Source: Pilaira anomala (Eukaryota; Mucoromycota; Mucoromycetes; Mucorales; Mucoraceae). From it: a stretch of DNA of 64,000 bases. The DNA lies in the NCBI GenBank assembly GCA_025716855.1, contig JAIXMQ010000005.1:496001-560000 (forward strand). The letters are read 5' to 3'. Position 1 is the first letter of the stretch. Each line of letters begins with the position of its first letter. Shown here in pieces: positions 10,776-25,033 of this stretch. The translations under genes were made by a program, and so were the position numbers. The notes under the pieces were generated by a model that had not been told where the DNA came from, searched no databases, and saw nothing but the letters and a program-made list of their open reading frames with translations.

Positions 10776-10921
10776 GAAGGAAAAAAAAAAAATGTTTTCT
10801 GTAATAAAACCTCCCATACATGTATTTCTAGTATTTCTTAAAAGAATGATGATAATAATAATAATAATAAAAAAAACTCCCCCTCTTTTTTTAATAATGA
10901 TACAAAAATGGATAGTTTAAA

Positions 10922-11450
10922 TTAAGAAGGAGGAAAATCATCTAAAGCAGCACTCTTTTTAGCAGATTCAATTAGTGGTAAAAGAGAACTAGGAGGAGCA
11001 GCTTTTGTCAGGAACGGGTGTTGCAATAATTCGGACGCTGTGGGTCGATTTTCGGCATTGAATTGCAAGCATTTTCCCAAGAAATCACGAAAGTTCAATG
11101 ATAACTGATCTGGATCCTTTAGTGAAGGAGATACACGTTGTGTTGTAAGTAACCGAATAGCATGCTCAGGGTTCTCTAAATGAGGGGGACTTCCTTCAAC
11201 CATTTCTATAGCTGTAATACCAAGTGACCAAATATCCACACTAGGTCCATATTCTTTTCTCTGAACTACTTCAGGTGCCATCTAACAAAACAAAAAAGAT
11301 GAGTTTTTTTTTTCTTTTTACTTGTTTATACATAGATCATATTAAAACATTTTCTTACCCAGCAAGGAGTACCAGCAAGTGTTGTACGTTTAGATTGTCT
11401 TTTATCGATTTGTGCACAATAACCGAAATCAGCTAAAAATAGGATTGAGT

Positions 11451-11481
<31 letters not shown>

Positions 11482-12894
11482 GTAGTAACTCCATGTTTCG
11501 GTATATAAGACTTTACAAAGTTTAATTTGGCCTTGCATGCCGATTAAGATATTATCAGACTTGATATCTCTATGAATAGTACCCTTTGCATGAAGATAAC
11601 TAAGACCTGTTAATACTTCCAGACACACTGTAGCGATTTCAGGTTCAGCCATATAATTTTGTGTGACAATATCTGTCAAACTGCCACCTTCCATATACTC
11701 CATTACGATCCAAACGTCATTTTTCCAAATATAAGATTCAACATGTTGTACCATATTTTTATGTTTTTCATTTTCTTTGCCCATTCGAACTTCATCTACA
11801 ATTAAATCTTTTCTAACCTGACGTTTAAGATGAATTTGTTTGATTGCAACAGAGATTTCTTCTTCTTCTTGTTCTTCTTGATTGTTCCTTTTTCTTGCTT
11901 TATAAACTGAACCAGATGCACTAAATAGAGAGAAGGGTAAAAAAAAAAACAAAAAAAAAAAAAAGCAAAAGGAGAATGAGAATCAATGATATAGATAGAG
12001 TTAAGGAATAAAAATAAGGAACACGTTTATTTTGAAACTTTACCCTTCTCCAATTTTTACCATATCTGTGTAAATCATACAAGGGTCGAGCTCTCTGCAT
12101 AACTTTTTAAGTTCTGTAATTGCTTCAGGTGTTGACATGGATTTTTTATGAACGTTTGGACGTCTACGGTTATATTCTTCTAACGCATTAGGCTCTCGTT
12201 CTAAACTCTCTGTCGGTAAGCAATTGTTATTCTCGATTTGGTTATTGTTCTGATTTAAGTCATCATTTTTTTCGATTTCGGCATAGACTCGCTTAATAAA
12301 GGAAGATAATAAAATGTCTTGTTGCTTACAACCTAATCCAGCTAATAAAAATATATTTGTATAAGTACACATAAGGTTTTTTTTTTTTTTTTATAATATA
12401 AATATAAAATTTTATTATATTACATGTTTCCCAGCTTGGAGCCTTTCCTAGAGTCATTTCGCCTGTATCATTATTAAAATGAATATGAGTCTTGTGAATT
12501 GCATCATATGGCCATGAAATAATCATTAAATCCTTATTTTCTTGTTTCTTTTTATTATAAAAAATCAATTCTATCATGAAAAAAAAAATGTTAAGTCAAT
12601 TTTGAGAAGAAAGAGAGAGAGAGAAAGACAGAAAGAGAGATGTGTGTGTGTGTGTGTTTATATGTAAATCTTACTAAGAATTTTATCAATGACACCACCC
12701 ACACTTTTTCTTTTTGAATGAATACTAAGGTTTTGATTGTATGCAAATGATGTAGAGCCGTCAAAAGTACTTCGTTTTGACGTATCATTAAGTTCTACCA
12801 AGTAAGAAGCGATAGGCTCTTCTTGGTTAGGTACGGATTGAATATTATGTATAGAGGTTGAGAAATGATTTTGTTGTTGTCTTAATACACTCAT
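10922..12894 (-). CDS. PAK/STE20-family kinase with CRIB domain
   Basis: Six exons: 12894..12675, 12570..12424, 12341..12044, 11920..11517, 11432..11359 and 11281..10922; 500 aa, all joins in phase. The CRIB/p21-binding motif sits in exon 2 ([15 protein letters not shown] then [11 protein letters not shown]), so the protein should bind Cdc42/Rac-GTP. The kinase domain starts near residue 218: glycine loop [16 protein letters not shown] lysine, HRDIKSDN catalytic loop, DFG after the exon 4/5 join and GTPCW|MAPE at the exon 5/6 join. The length is close to animal PAK1. No PH domain is visible, which separates it from Cla4-type kinases. Role by family: polarity, septin/actin and MAPK signalling. 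Introns carry long T-runs. Confidence 0.92.
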
Positions 12895-14565
12895 ATTGAA
12901 TTAAAATAAGATCAAAAAGGAAAGGGACAAGAAAATAAGAAAAGAAAAATAGCGTTATTATATTACTGAGAAAAAAAAAAAAAAAGGGAAACTATCAGTT
13001 CAAACTTGTATTCTTAATAAGTCTTTTTTTTTATTATTATTATTATTATAACGAAAAAAAAATATATGTATATGCTATATATCCTGGTAGGATAACTAGA
13101 AAAAGGGCTAAGCCAAATATCCATTCAACAAAAAAGATAGAAAGCGTGTGTAATAAAAAGGAGAGAAATACAAAGAGAGAGAAAGAGAAAACCATGTAAT
13201 ATATGTCATGCAATTCATGCGGTCTGTAACCTTATAAAATTGTAATATGACATGATTAAGAAACAGAATCTTCTGACTCCACCAAAAATTACAAAAACAA
13301 ACAAAAATTTATATAATCATACGTCGTCTTTCTCGGTTTAGCTAAATATATATCCATTATGCGGCTCTTTTTTTTTTTTTTTTTTTTTTTTAGAAACATC
13401 ATTGTTTTGGTTAATTATAACTTTCTAATGCGAAAAAAAAATATTAATAACGATATAATGATATTAACCGATGGTTACAAAATTATATTATCTGTTCCAA
13501 TTAAACTTTCTCTGTAATGATGATTTGAGTCAAACTCGAAATTTCTGATCCGTTGCTCGTGTTGCAAGTAGAAAGGGATAATTTGACTTATAATGTAGGT
13601 CATCTTCTAGATAATATGGTGTTTTTATAGCTTCTACATATATAACAAACACGAGAGATAATCATGATATGCACTATTTACATTCCGGTGATACGAATAC
13701 GTTGTTGGACTTCTTCCCCACTTTTTTTTTTTTTTTTTGACAGTTCATCCAAGACACTAGCAGTATCATGAATGGTAATTACTTTAAAGAGAGAGAGTGT
13801 GTGTGTAACGTTATATTTCTTTTTAACAACTGTATTGATATATATATATATATATACATTATTTTTTAAAAAAAAGATATGTTTCCCATCAAGAATACAA
13901 TTCGTTTGAATCTGACTATATGATTGCATTTCAGTAGAGAGAAGCTTTCATGCAGACATAATAAATTTTTTTTTTTCAGTAAGACATTTAGCCACGTGAA
14001 TCTAAATGAACTTCTATCCAGTGATCTTTATCAGCTTTTCCCTCCCTCCCTCCTTCTTTCCAACCCGATAAAAACATCAAATATTTTTCTATGTCTCTCT
14101 CTCTCATGTATATATTTTTAACGAATACAATTCTCATACTAAAGTATTGCCAAGAAAAACAAACAAAGGTTTTGAAAACTTCTCACCACGAGGATATGTA
14201 CATACACAAACTAATGTTCAAAAGTCTCGAATAAGTATTATCTATGATACTATTCAGTACCTTATGTTACGCGATTTGTCAACTAATAAAACGTATCAAG
14301 AGGTAATAACTTTACTTTCCGGTGTCAAAAAAAAAAAAGCCAAGTTATTAATAGTTTTTGTGTATCAAAGGAATTAAACAACTATGCTTTTTCTTTAATA
14401 GGTAATTCATCATAACATGGTCTTTTTTCTTTTTTTTTTTTTTAAAAAAAAAAAACGTTTATAGATGGTACTAAAAGGTAAAGTATGTAATGAAAAATGT
14501 GTAAAAAAAAACAAGGGGGGAATAATCTATGAATACATAACAGTTCAAAAAAGAAAAAAAGGGAT
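12895..14565. other. Intergenic, coding-like scraps only
   Basis: Holds the PAK promoter (just above 12895) and long A/T tracts. Some short segments look protein-like but do not build a gene. On the minus strand, 13678-13780 reads ITIHDTASVLDELS...GEEVQQRIRITGM with stop, and about 14000-14050 reads DHWIEVHLDS. On the plus strand, 14147-14300 reads PRKTNKGFENFSPRGYVHTQ and then IIYDTIQYLMLRDL. I could not join them into an open model. They may be remnants of one or two genes of unknown family. Confidence 0.3.
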
Positions 14566-16391
14566 TTAATATTCTTCAATCAAAGGACATTGACCAGATA
14601 AAAAGACTTTAGCCACATCAGCCCAAAGTTGCTTAATATCATCCGCGTTATTATCATCAAAGTGCATTCTACAATCAGCATTGATAGCACTGTATTCAAG
14701 TAAATCCGTTTCAACACCCGAGAATTTTTTTGTAGGTCGATAGACTTCTCTGAACGTCCAACCCATATCAGCACGTTCAGGGAAGGGAGAAGGAGCATCA
14801 GGATCATTGGCTAAACCCAATACCTCAAGGTCAATCAAGAAGCTCGAAAGACGATCACTTTCTCCACCAGGGAAAGAAGCAAACTGCATACGGTTACCAC
14901 GGATACCACCTAATCCCATTGCCGCGACCTTATGGGATACCCGAAGACGAGAAGCAACAATAGCACATGTGGAGCCACAACGACCATCGGAAAGGATCAA
15001 CACATCAGCAGGCTTCCAACGTGTGTTCTTGAACTTGTTGGTAGAGATGGTATCTGTCCAACTGTCACAACTTAATGTCACAGGTTGAGAGAATGGAACG
15101 TTTTCATTTTTTCCTCTAGCATAAGAAGTTGTATTGGTATACCAGGTGTTTTTATCAAATCCAGATGACTTGTAATCGACCCATTTCGTTTGCTCTTGTT
15201 CATGCGCTGCTTGAATCACTCGATCAAGGAAAGGAGAGTACTTGATATCAGAATAATAATCAGGTGTAGATTCAAATAAAGTATTGATCAAGAATTCACC
15301 AGCACAGGCATCTCCACCACCGTTTGTCGAAAGATCTAAAATGATCTTGTCAACACCTTTGGCAGCGAAATCTTGTAAACCAGCAATCACATTATCAGCA
15401 AATGTCTGTCGATCACCTGAAGCAATAGAGAAACTTTGAATATCGATAATACCGACATTTTTATATTCTTCTTGTTCAAGCTGAATGAACTCAATATAAG
15501 AACCTCGAGTTGTTGAACCGACTGCATTTTGAGCCCCTTCAGAATTTAAAGCAAATACTTCACCTTCATAAATATTCTTTAATTCATGAAGATCATAATG
15601 AATATCACGCTTCTTTTTACTCAACTGATGAGCCGATTGACAGAAAGTAGACCAATAGTTATCAGCATCTTTAAAGTTGGGAGGGACTTGAGCGATCCAA
15701 GGTACTTGAACAGTAAAAGGAGCATCATATTCTTCTTGAATAGGTAAAGTACCTGATTTAGCACATCGCATGGTATAATTATGAAATTCTTGAGCAGGTA
15801 AGAAACGATGGTACCCAAGATCATCTGCACCATCATCCCAGCCATGGAAATAACTCTTGGTATTCATGATATGATTGAAACATGTGTTTACATCTTTACT
15901 TTCTCCGTTATTATTGACTGCATAATTCACAATCATGTCCATGGCGTCTGATCCATCGATCTCAGTCACTTCACAACCCACCCAATCGGTTTTCGCTTCA
16001 GGCCAAACATCATCTTTGACATACGCAACGTTCACAATTAATTTTTGGTTTCTTAAAAGTGCATTTAATTGAATCGGTTGCCAAAAGATGAATTGACGAT
16101 AACAAAAAGGTGAATAAGACTATTATTAAATTAAGTTTCGTTAGCACGCTTTTTTTATTATTATTATAATAATAAACTTACTAAATGTGCATCTTGTACT
16201 TTATCAAGTAATAAAGCAACAGCTTCTTGAAATGCTCTATCTGATTGCCAATCTTCTTTTAAAATTAAATCAAGTCCATAAGAAATATTGACAGGTGAAA
16301 GTGCAAGTCCTTCTACTGTAGGTGGAAAAGCTGCTACATCCTATAAATATTTGTTAAATAATAAGAAAGATTAAAATTTTTGTTGTTACTG

Positions 16392-16425
<34 letters not shown>

Positions 16426-16669
16426 TTGCTTTATATATATAAATATTTACATTAAAAACATAAAGTTCGTTTGTTACTTTTCTGACAGTATCTACAGTTT
16501 GTTGAGCAATTTCTTTGTCGTACTTGAAGTAATCTAAACAAGCTTTGGCATCGTTAAAACTGGCTGTTTTATTACCAGCAATGAGTGCACATGGGTCTTG
16601 AGCAAATACAGAACCAAGTAAAGTAAACAAGGTTAAAGAACCAAGTAAGTTTTTACCACTTGGCACCAT
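14566..16669 (-). CDS. Secreted S41-family (tail-specific type) peptidase
   Basis: Three exons: 16669..16451, 16340..16182 and 16119..14566; 643 aa with clean phases. The N-terminus MVPSGKNLLGSLTLFTLLGS then VFAQ is a signal peptide with likely cleavage after Ala-Gln. Family marks are the strand DKIILDLSTNGGGDACAGEF (about residue 375) and the nucleophile region ILSDGRCGSTCAIVAS (Ser near residue 507), which match the S41 Ser in a GxSxSxA-like context. Several Cys pairs and N-glycosylation sites fit an extracellular enzyme. Fungal members of this group are secreted or wall-associated proteins with little functional data; the substrate is unknown. The last exon ends in CPLIEEY, stop. Confidence 0.85.
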
Positions 16670-16824
16670 GTTAGAATTTAGAAAAAAATAAAAAGGAAAG
16701 TGAGGGAAAGAGGGAAAAGAGAGAAAAGAGAGAAAAGAGAGACAGAAAGAGAGAATAATAAATAGTAAAATCTATTTATAAATAATTGTTTAAATGTAAC
16801 CCAGCGTTAATTAAAGACTTTATT

Positions 16825-17693
16825 TTACATTTGTGATACACCTTTTGCAAAAAAGTGAACACTATTATCCAAAATTTTATAATGCATAGATTGAGCAATA
16901 ATATCCGAATTACTTGATTTAGGACCATGCAAAATATCAATTTGACCGTGAACATCTCTTGCTAAACCACTATGTAACGGTTGTACTTGAATCACAATAT
17001 TTGATCCATACAATACTGTCTTGATAAAATTATCCTGTTCAACATCCTCTGTACCTTCTTCATCTGCATGCATCACGGTTAATAATGTACCTTGAACACT
17101 TTCCATTAACGACTTTAATTTCGCAATAAAACTCGTCACTTGACCAAGTTCAAATCCATTATATAATAACACACTAATATCATCTAAAATCAATAATGAT
17201 CCAGGTCTTTGTGATACGTATTCTTTAAGTAAGACATAAAATGATTTCAACACGTTCTTAGTATCTTTTGAATTTTTATAGTCCAGTGTATCATTAGGTG
17301 CTGTAGGTGCTTTACTAGGTGGATAAGGTGTTTGTCCTGTGTATTCATTCAAATGTGTCAATCCATCAATAAATAAAAATTTACCGGCATGCTTGTATGT
17401 TTGTAAATTGATACCCTTTTTTTTAAAAAAAAAAAAAGTTAGTTATTCAGTGGGTTCAATGTCTTTCTTTTCTTTGCGCTTACAAGTTTACGTCCAATTA
17501 AAAAGTAATGGTTAAAGATTTGAGCAAGTCCAACAAGTACAACAGGCTTATTTGCTTTTAATTGATTAACAACAAAATGGTGAATAAGAAAGTTGCCATC
17601 GGATTTCAAACAATCAGTGATAGCTAAATGTGAATTAATAGGTGGTACATTATTTTGAAAAGCAAAAGCCGCGTCTAAAGAAGCATATCCCAT
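16825..17693 (-). CDS. ELP6: Elongator complex protein 6
   Basis: Two exons, 17693..17484 and 17415..16825, giving 266 aa, close to fungal Elp6. The intron (17416-17483) contains AACTAAC as branch site. Recognisable family stretches: SHLAITDCLKSDGNFLIHHF, VVLVGLAQIFNHYFLIGRKL|GINLQTY across the join, and LLILDDISVLLYNGF. Elp6 has a RecA-like fold without ATPase residues and forms the Elp4/5/6 ring that binds tRNA in the Elongator complex, which installs 5-carboxymethyl side chains on wobble uridines. It shares its strand with the S41 gene (about 155 bp downstream) and the small unknown gene (90 bp upstream). Confidence 0.82.
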
Positions 17694-17783
17694 TTTTATT
17701 TTTAAACAAGAAAAAAAGACAACTAATGGAAAAAAAAAAAAAAAAAAAAATCTGAAAACCCTTTTTTATTACAGTCACAAAAC

Positions 17784-18513
17784 TTAGGCTTTATCATCGT
17801 TATTATGATATTGAAGTAACTCTACTAAATGCTCTAATACTTGTTCTGGTTGTTGATCTTGTTCTTTTGAAAGGATAAAATTTTGTATGGTAGGGTCATT
17901 CTAAATACGTATATATATAATTTTAATAAATTGTTGTTGTTGTTGTTACTTTTTCTTTTTCTAACCTTTAAATCCTTTGTAACCTCAAACTTGTTTTCAG
18001 TGTCGATGCCTTGTATTGTCCTACAAACAAAATAGATAAGAATCATAAGAAAAAAAAAAAAGGGGGGGGGGAGAAAATATAAGACTTTACTTGCATAATT
18101 CTTTAATTAAACTTGATATCACTTTCTGGCTCTTGTTCGTTTTCAACTTTTGTCTATGTGCGCCGGAAGCGATAACCTTATTGACTAAAGATATTAGTAT
18201 TATAAAAAAGATTTACATAGTTTTTGCTTTAATCAGTTCGTAGTATTCACTATACTTTTTTAATATCTTCTTCTTCTTCTGGTTTAATCCATTGATTATT
18301 CAAGATATGTGCTAAAGTGTCTGGTGTTAATATAGGTGGTGAACCCCAATGATCGTCTAGATTATGAATGATCTCTGAAATCCTTTCTTCTGCCATGGCT
18401 GCATTCGTTGTTGTAACAGAATCCAAGCTACTACTACTAGATTTTTTACTCAACTTGTCTTGTCTTTCGTTACTTTTTGGAATATTAAAATACATTTTTT
18501 CTTTTTTATACAT
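17784..18513 (-). CDS. Small conserved-looking protein of unknown function
   Basis: Four short exons keep a single frame: 18513..18256, 18176..18091, 18020..17966 and 17900..17784; 171 aa. The first join uses an AATAAG acceptor because the nearer TTTAG breaks the frame. A second in-frame ATG at 18495 (MYFNIPKSNERQ) may be the true start. The protein is polar and mostly helical: ISEIIHNLDDHWGSPPILTP, VIASGAHRQKLKTNKSQKVI, and QDQQPEQVLEHLVELLQYHN near the end. No transmembrane span, signal peptide or known motif is visible. I do not recognise it; the regular exon structure and amphipathic helices argue for a real gene. Confidence 0.6.
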
Positions 18514-19831
<1,318 letters not shown>

Positions 19832-20300
19832 ATATTTTTTTTTAACTTTCTTTATTATTAAAATATTTTTTTACACACAGTAACATTTAAATACGATTTT
19901 TATTGAATTAAAAATGCAACACTTTGTGTAACTGTTGCACAAATGTAAACATAAGTAATACCTTTATGCCATCTTCTATATGGCCTAATATGATGAGAGA
20001 GACCTTTTTTTTTTCTTTTTAAATAAATAGTTAAAAATAAAGCTTTCTATCAGTGTACTCCTTTTTCGAAATATGTAAAGTGCAAGCATCGTCATACAGT
20101 CCGTATTTTATCATGGGGGCCCACAAGTAAAAATGGGGAATTTTTTTTTTAAAGGCCAAAACGAATTGATGAGCGACTGTTGTTTTTGGACCCACATCTA
20201 CTTAGCGTGATATATCCAAGTTTTTTTTTTTTTAGTGATACACATTACTTATGTAAATACTGCATGGTCATCTAAAAAAGACACTTTAAAAAATAATTTT
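19832..20300. other. Intergenic between H3 and aspartokinase 3' ends
   Basis: Convergent 3' regions. Holds an imperfect hairpin around 19915-19945 (GCAACACTTTGTG/TGTTGCAC words) shortly after the H3 stop, poly-T runs and a short GC-richer patch near 20110-20130. No gene seen. Whether the hairpin serves as a processing signal is unknown; it does not match the metazoan histone stem-loop consensus. Confidence 0.4.
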
Positions 20301-21730
20301 TTATTCTTGAATGGTAACAGAGCCTAAATTGGGAAGCTCAACACTTGTGTTTACATCTAATAAACGTTGATGAATCGCTCTTAAAGCATCTAATGCAGAT
20401 GTTTCTGACACAACACAAGAAATATTAATTTCAGATGCACCTTGTGAGATGATTTCAATACTGATACCAGCTTCAGCTAATGAAGTAAACATCTTTCCTG
20501 CCACACCTACTAAATTTTTCATTTGTTTACCCACAAGTGAAATAATAGCCATATTATGAATCACATCCACCTGTAAAAAAAAAAAAAATTAGTCTCTTTT
20601 TTTTTTAAAAATATACAAGTAAAATACTTACTGTGCCTAAATGCCGAAGAGCCAAGAGCGCTTTTTCTAAATTATTTTCATCTACGTCAGCAGATAAAGC
20701 CATAGACACATGCACTTCCGAAGTAGAAATCAAATCTACAATAATATTATGTTCATCCAAAGCCATAAAGATCTTTGCCAAAAACCCATGGCTGACATTC
20801 TTACGATTTGAATGTACATTCAATACACAAATTTTATCCTTGACTGTCACGGCTGTAGGATGCTTTCGAGATAAATCAAGATGATACCCATTTTGTGCCA
20901 ACATGGCGGGTGTAGGTGGGGGAGTAGCAAATCCATTTTGACTCTTTAAATTAGAGTGGATATCTGGAAAGATGATGGTACCTTGTCCCATTGGATTTTC
21001 TACATTTTTAATACGAATAGGAATTTCTGCTTTAATCACTTGTTCCATCGTGAACGGATGGATCACTTCAGAACCGTAATATGTAAGTTCGGCTGCTTCC
21101 TCTGGTGTAATAATAGGTAAAAGTCGTGCCGTCTTGACTTTACGTGGATCGGCTGTAAAGATACCATCGACTTCTTTCCAAATTTGAAGTTCTTGCGCTC
21201 TTAATCCAACAGCTGCTAAAGCTGCACAAAGATCGGTATATCCTCTACCAATACTTGTTAATAAACTACCGGGAACATTACCGAAGAAGCCTAAAAAGAA
21301 TGATGAAATAATGTTGAGTATATATGTATATTATATATCTTAATGATGTATATATATATATATATATATAAATACCAGTGAGAACAGGTACACGATGACC
21401 GCATTGTTGAATCACATGTTGTAAACGTTCTGCAATATAAATATAAAAGGCTTCGTCCAAAGTTGTGAATTCACGTTCAATCAAATTATTTAAAACTACT
21501 AATTGACTGTCGATACCCTAACAGAAAAAAAAAATAAGAATAACTCCAAGTGTTCATTAGAATCGATACTTACTCTATCTTTTAATACGGCAGTAACAAT
21601 AGTACATGATAATGTTTCTCCCATGCCAACAATAATATCTTTTGATCGGGGAGAAATCTCATCTATGATCTAATAACATTTTAAGTTTTAGGTAAAAAAA
21701 AAAAATGGCATCATATGATAATCACCAGAA

Positions 21731-21762
<32 letters not shown>

Positions 21763-22333
21763 GCACGCACACACACACACGTATAATATGCCTTTTTTAT
21801 AAAGCTCTTTTTTTAGTTACCTCTGCTGCTTCCAAAAACGATCTTAATTTCAGGCACTCATTCTCTAATTGAGTTTCGAGTGTAGATAAAATTTCCTTAT
21901 TTTGAATGACCGCTCTTGCTGCATTAAGATGATCTTTTCGAATTTCTTGTACGATTTCAAGATGTTTATTAGAACCATCTATGAGAGCTTCTTGTGCTGC
22001 TCTTAACAATCTATCATTTTTAACAGTGTTTAATTCTGTGTGCATTTACAAGTGTATTTGCTTATGTTACCTATTCGTAGTGCCTTCTTCTTTGGTGTTA
22101 CCACTTCTAGCAGAACATACAATAACAATTTTATTTGTTTTAAGATAAGTACTAAAAAAAAATTATGAATTAGTATATTGCACTATTTATGTATACGATA
22201 ATCATTCTTTTTTTTTTTTTTACGGTATAATTGTATCAGCAATTTCAGTCAAGAATTTGCCTACACTGGTTCCACCGTATTTCTGAACAATCCAGGGTAA
22301 ATGAGTTGGATTTGATTTCAATGATATTTGCAT
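20301..22333 (-). CDS. HOM3: Aspartate kinase
   Basis: Seven exons: 22333..22224, 22151..22071, 22010..21821, 21669..21574, 21517..21376, 21290..20632 and 20570..20301; 515 aa, phases consistent. It begins MQISLKSNPTHLPWIVQKYG and continues GTSVGK, the aspartokinase N-terminal motif. Other family stretches are IIVGMGETLSCTIVTAVLKD, GRGYTDLCAALAAVGLRAQE, and WKEVDGIFTADPRKV. Two ACT domains follow (KICVLNVHSNRKNVSHGFLA and MAIISLVGKQMKNLVGVAGK), as in fungal feedback-regulated Hom3. It catalyses phosphorylation of L-aspartate, the first step to threonine, methionine and homoserine, and is normally inhibited by threonine through the ACT domains. It is transcribed divergently from PUS1, 274 bp apart. 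Confidence 0.95.
21730..21780. repeat. (AC)n / (GCAC)n microsatellite
   Basis: Dinucleotide AC repeat of about 50 bp with a short (GCAC)3 interruption, inside the intron between exons 3 and 4 of the aspartokinase gene. Confidence 0.95.
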
Positions 22334-22550
22334 TTTAATGCTTCGTGTAAAGAGAGAGAGATAGAGAGATAGTTATCTTTTCAGTATCAAACAAAAACGA
22401 AAGAAAGAAAATCTATGGCATAATGGAGATTGAGATTAAAAACGTCAAGAATAAACGAATCAGAGAATCCGGTCACAAAAGATCATCTTGCAAGTAAAAA
22501 ACCTTATTTCCTACTGGCCAATTTTTAAAATGCGTCATCCATGAAAAGCA

Positions 22551-22581
<31 letters not shown>

Positions 22582-22607
22582 GTTTTCTTTTTTTTTTTTT
22601 TTTTTAC
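22334..22607. promoter_or_regulatory. Divergent promoter of aspartokinase and PUS1
   Basis: 274 bp between two ATGs facing apart. Contains an (AAC)n repeat at about 22553-22580 followed by a T-run (22587-22605) directly before the PUS1 start, and a GA-rich block next to the aspartokinase start. No TGACTC Gcn4-type site is visible, though GAGATTGAGA-like words occur. Confidence 0.4.
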
Positions 22608-24325
22608 ATGAACCTTGTCATTCCTTGGAAACGTACTTTATTTACAAGTACTCAGCAGTGCTTTAATCGTCTTAAAACTGCTAAAGATAGAAAAGAGCAT
22701 TTTTTAAAAGTAAATTCTTGGAAAGCAACAAACGAACAGGAATATGAGCCCTTGAACCAAGAAGAGAGGAAACCAAAGAAAAAAGTGGCTTTATTATTAG
22801 GTTACAATGGTTCTGAATATCAAGGAATGCAAGCGTAAGATTCGATTTTACTATGACTACTACTATTATTATTTGACCGTACTAAGAAATCTATGTCAGT
22901 AATCCAGGTACCAAATCCATTGAGGAAGAATTATTTAAAGCACTTGTCAAAGTAGAAGCTATATCTAAATCAAATTCAGTTGACCCTAAGAAAGTTCAAT
23001 TGATGAGAGCTGCACGTACTGATAAAGGTGTACATGCTTCATGTAACTTGGTCTCTTTAAAAATGATTTGCCAAGATAAACAAATTATTAAAAAATTAAA
23101 TGATGAATTACCAAATAGCATTAGAATATGGGGTAAAAAGGTTTTTTTTTTTTGTGTAATGGTTTTTTTCATCCCCTCCCCCCCCCTAAACCAATTTTCC
23201 TTATTTAGGTTATGTTGAAACACAACGCGCTTTTCATGCTAAAACAAAATGTGATTCAAGAATTTATGAATATTTATTACCTTCCTATACTTTAAAGTCA
23301 TTAGGTCCTCCTAAAGAACTCAAATTGGAACCAGAATCTGAAAAGGATTTTAAGCTCTTGATGGAAAATGGAACGGTCGCTCGATATATTTCTCCTACAG
23401 ATCAACATACTTTGTCGAATTTTAGAATTGATCAAGAGCGTTTTGAGAAATTTAAGTCGGCCATGTCTTTATTTCAAGGTACTCACAATTTTCATAATTA
23501 TACAATAGCCAGAAGTTTTAAAGAACCCGCTTCAAAAAGGTTCATGATTGATATTTCAGTGAGTTCATCATTTAGTATATATATATATATATATCTTCTT
23601 TATGTATTGAAAACCATTTAGGTCAGTGATCCAATGATTATTCAAGATACTGAATGGATTAGTGTAAAGCTTCATGGTCAATCTTTTATGCTTCATCAAA
23701 TTAGAAAAATGATCTGTAAGCTAAAAAAAAAAAAAAAAAAAAAAAAAATTGAATCGAATCATCTTGGTTGACCTTTTTTGTTTCATCTAGCTATGGCCAT
23801 GTTATCCGTACGAACAGGAACTTCTCTTTCCTTACTACCTAAAACATTCGAAGCTGAGAAGATCAATATACCGAAAGCACCTGCATTAGGCCTTTTACTT
23901 GAACGCCCTGTATTCCAATTATATAATGGAAGAGTGGCATCGAAGGAGAACAGAGATAGTATTGATTTCGATCGATACAAGGTAAACATAGCATTGAATT
24001 TATACATCAAATATATACTTATATCGAAATAGGATGAAATCGAAGCATTTAAAAAAGAGAATATCTATAAGAAGATTTTTGAACATGAAAAAGAGAACCG
24101 CGAGTAAGAGATTTTTTTTTTTTCACTTTTTTTTTCAAATGTTTGTTCATAATCATTAATTTAAAACAACTCAATAGATTCGATAATTTTTTAGCTGCTA
24201 TTGATTCACATATTGATACAAGTTATCAGTATTTTAATCCAGAAGGTATCATACCAGAACAATGTATTTTAAATACAAAATATTCTGTAAATAAAGAAAA
24301 TGGAGAGGATATATTATCTCGCTAA
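22608..24325 (+). CDS. PUS1: tRNA pseudouridine synthase, TruA/Pus1 family
   Basis: Seven exons: 22608..22834, 22900..23132, 23209..23558, 23622..23715, 23791..23981, 24033..24103 and 24178..24325; 437 aa. Family marks: [20 protein letters not shown], the catalytic Asp in [20 protein letters not shown] (near residue 115), [34 protein letters not shown], and [18 protein letters not shown] across a join. Pus1-type enzymes convert uridines in several tRNA positions (and some snRNA/mRNA sites) to pseudouridine in nucleus and mitochondria. The N-terminus ([20 protein letters not shown]) is basic and could act as an organelle targeting sequence. Confidence 0.92.
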
Positions 24326-24564
24326 TGCATGTATAAATACCTTTTTTTTTAAAAAAAAAAAAAATCGAGAAGCTGAAAGTATTCTTATTATATGTGTAGA
24401 AGTTTTTCTTTTCCTATATAATTCTACATATATTTGTATTATTTTATATTTAAGCAGAGATATATAAGAAAAAAAACCTTTCAGATGAGTGCATAATGAT
24501 TAATTTTTTTATGGTCTCTTTGCATGATCAAAAACTGAACTTCAAATAAGATTTAATTACAGAA

Positions 24565-24601
<37 letters not shown>

Positions 24602-24995
24602 CTTTCACACTTTACATTATGAGCGATAATATTTTCACAAAAACAACTATAAAGATATAACTATGTAATTCGAATTGGAAGAGAAAAGAAATACTAGCAA
24701 CTTGTTTTTGTATATACATAATACCAAATGAATTTTTTACGGTCTCTATAAATATTTTAATTATTAATTATAAATTGCCAAAAAAAAAAAAAAAAAACTC
24801 TCACACGCACAAACATAAACACAAAACATCAAGCTATATGCTTAATTCCATTCCATCATTTTGTAATTTTCTTTTCTTTCTACTTGTGAAAGAACAATGG
24901 TTCTTACAGCTTTGTATTATACAAATTTATCCAATTCCAACCATACCAATCACATGGCAAAAGGCGACAAGTTTTTTTGCTTATGATTTTGAAAC

Positions 24996-25033
<38 letters not shown>
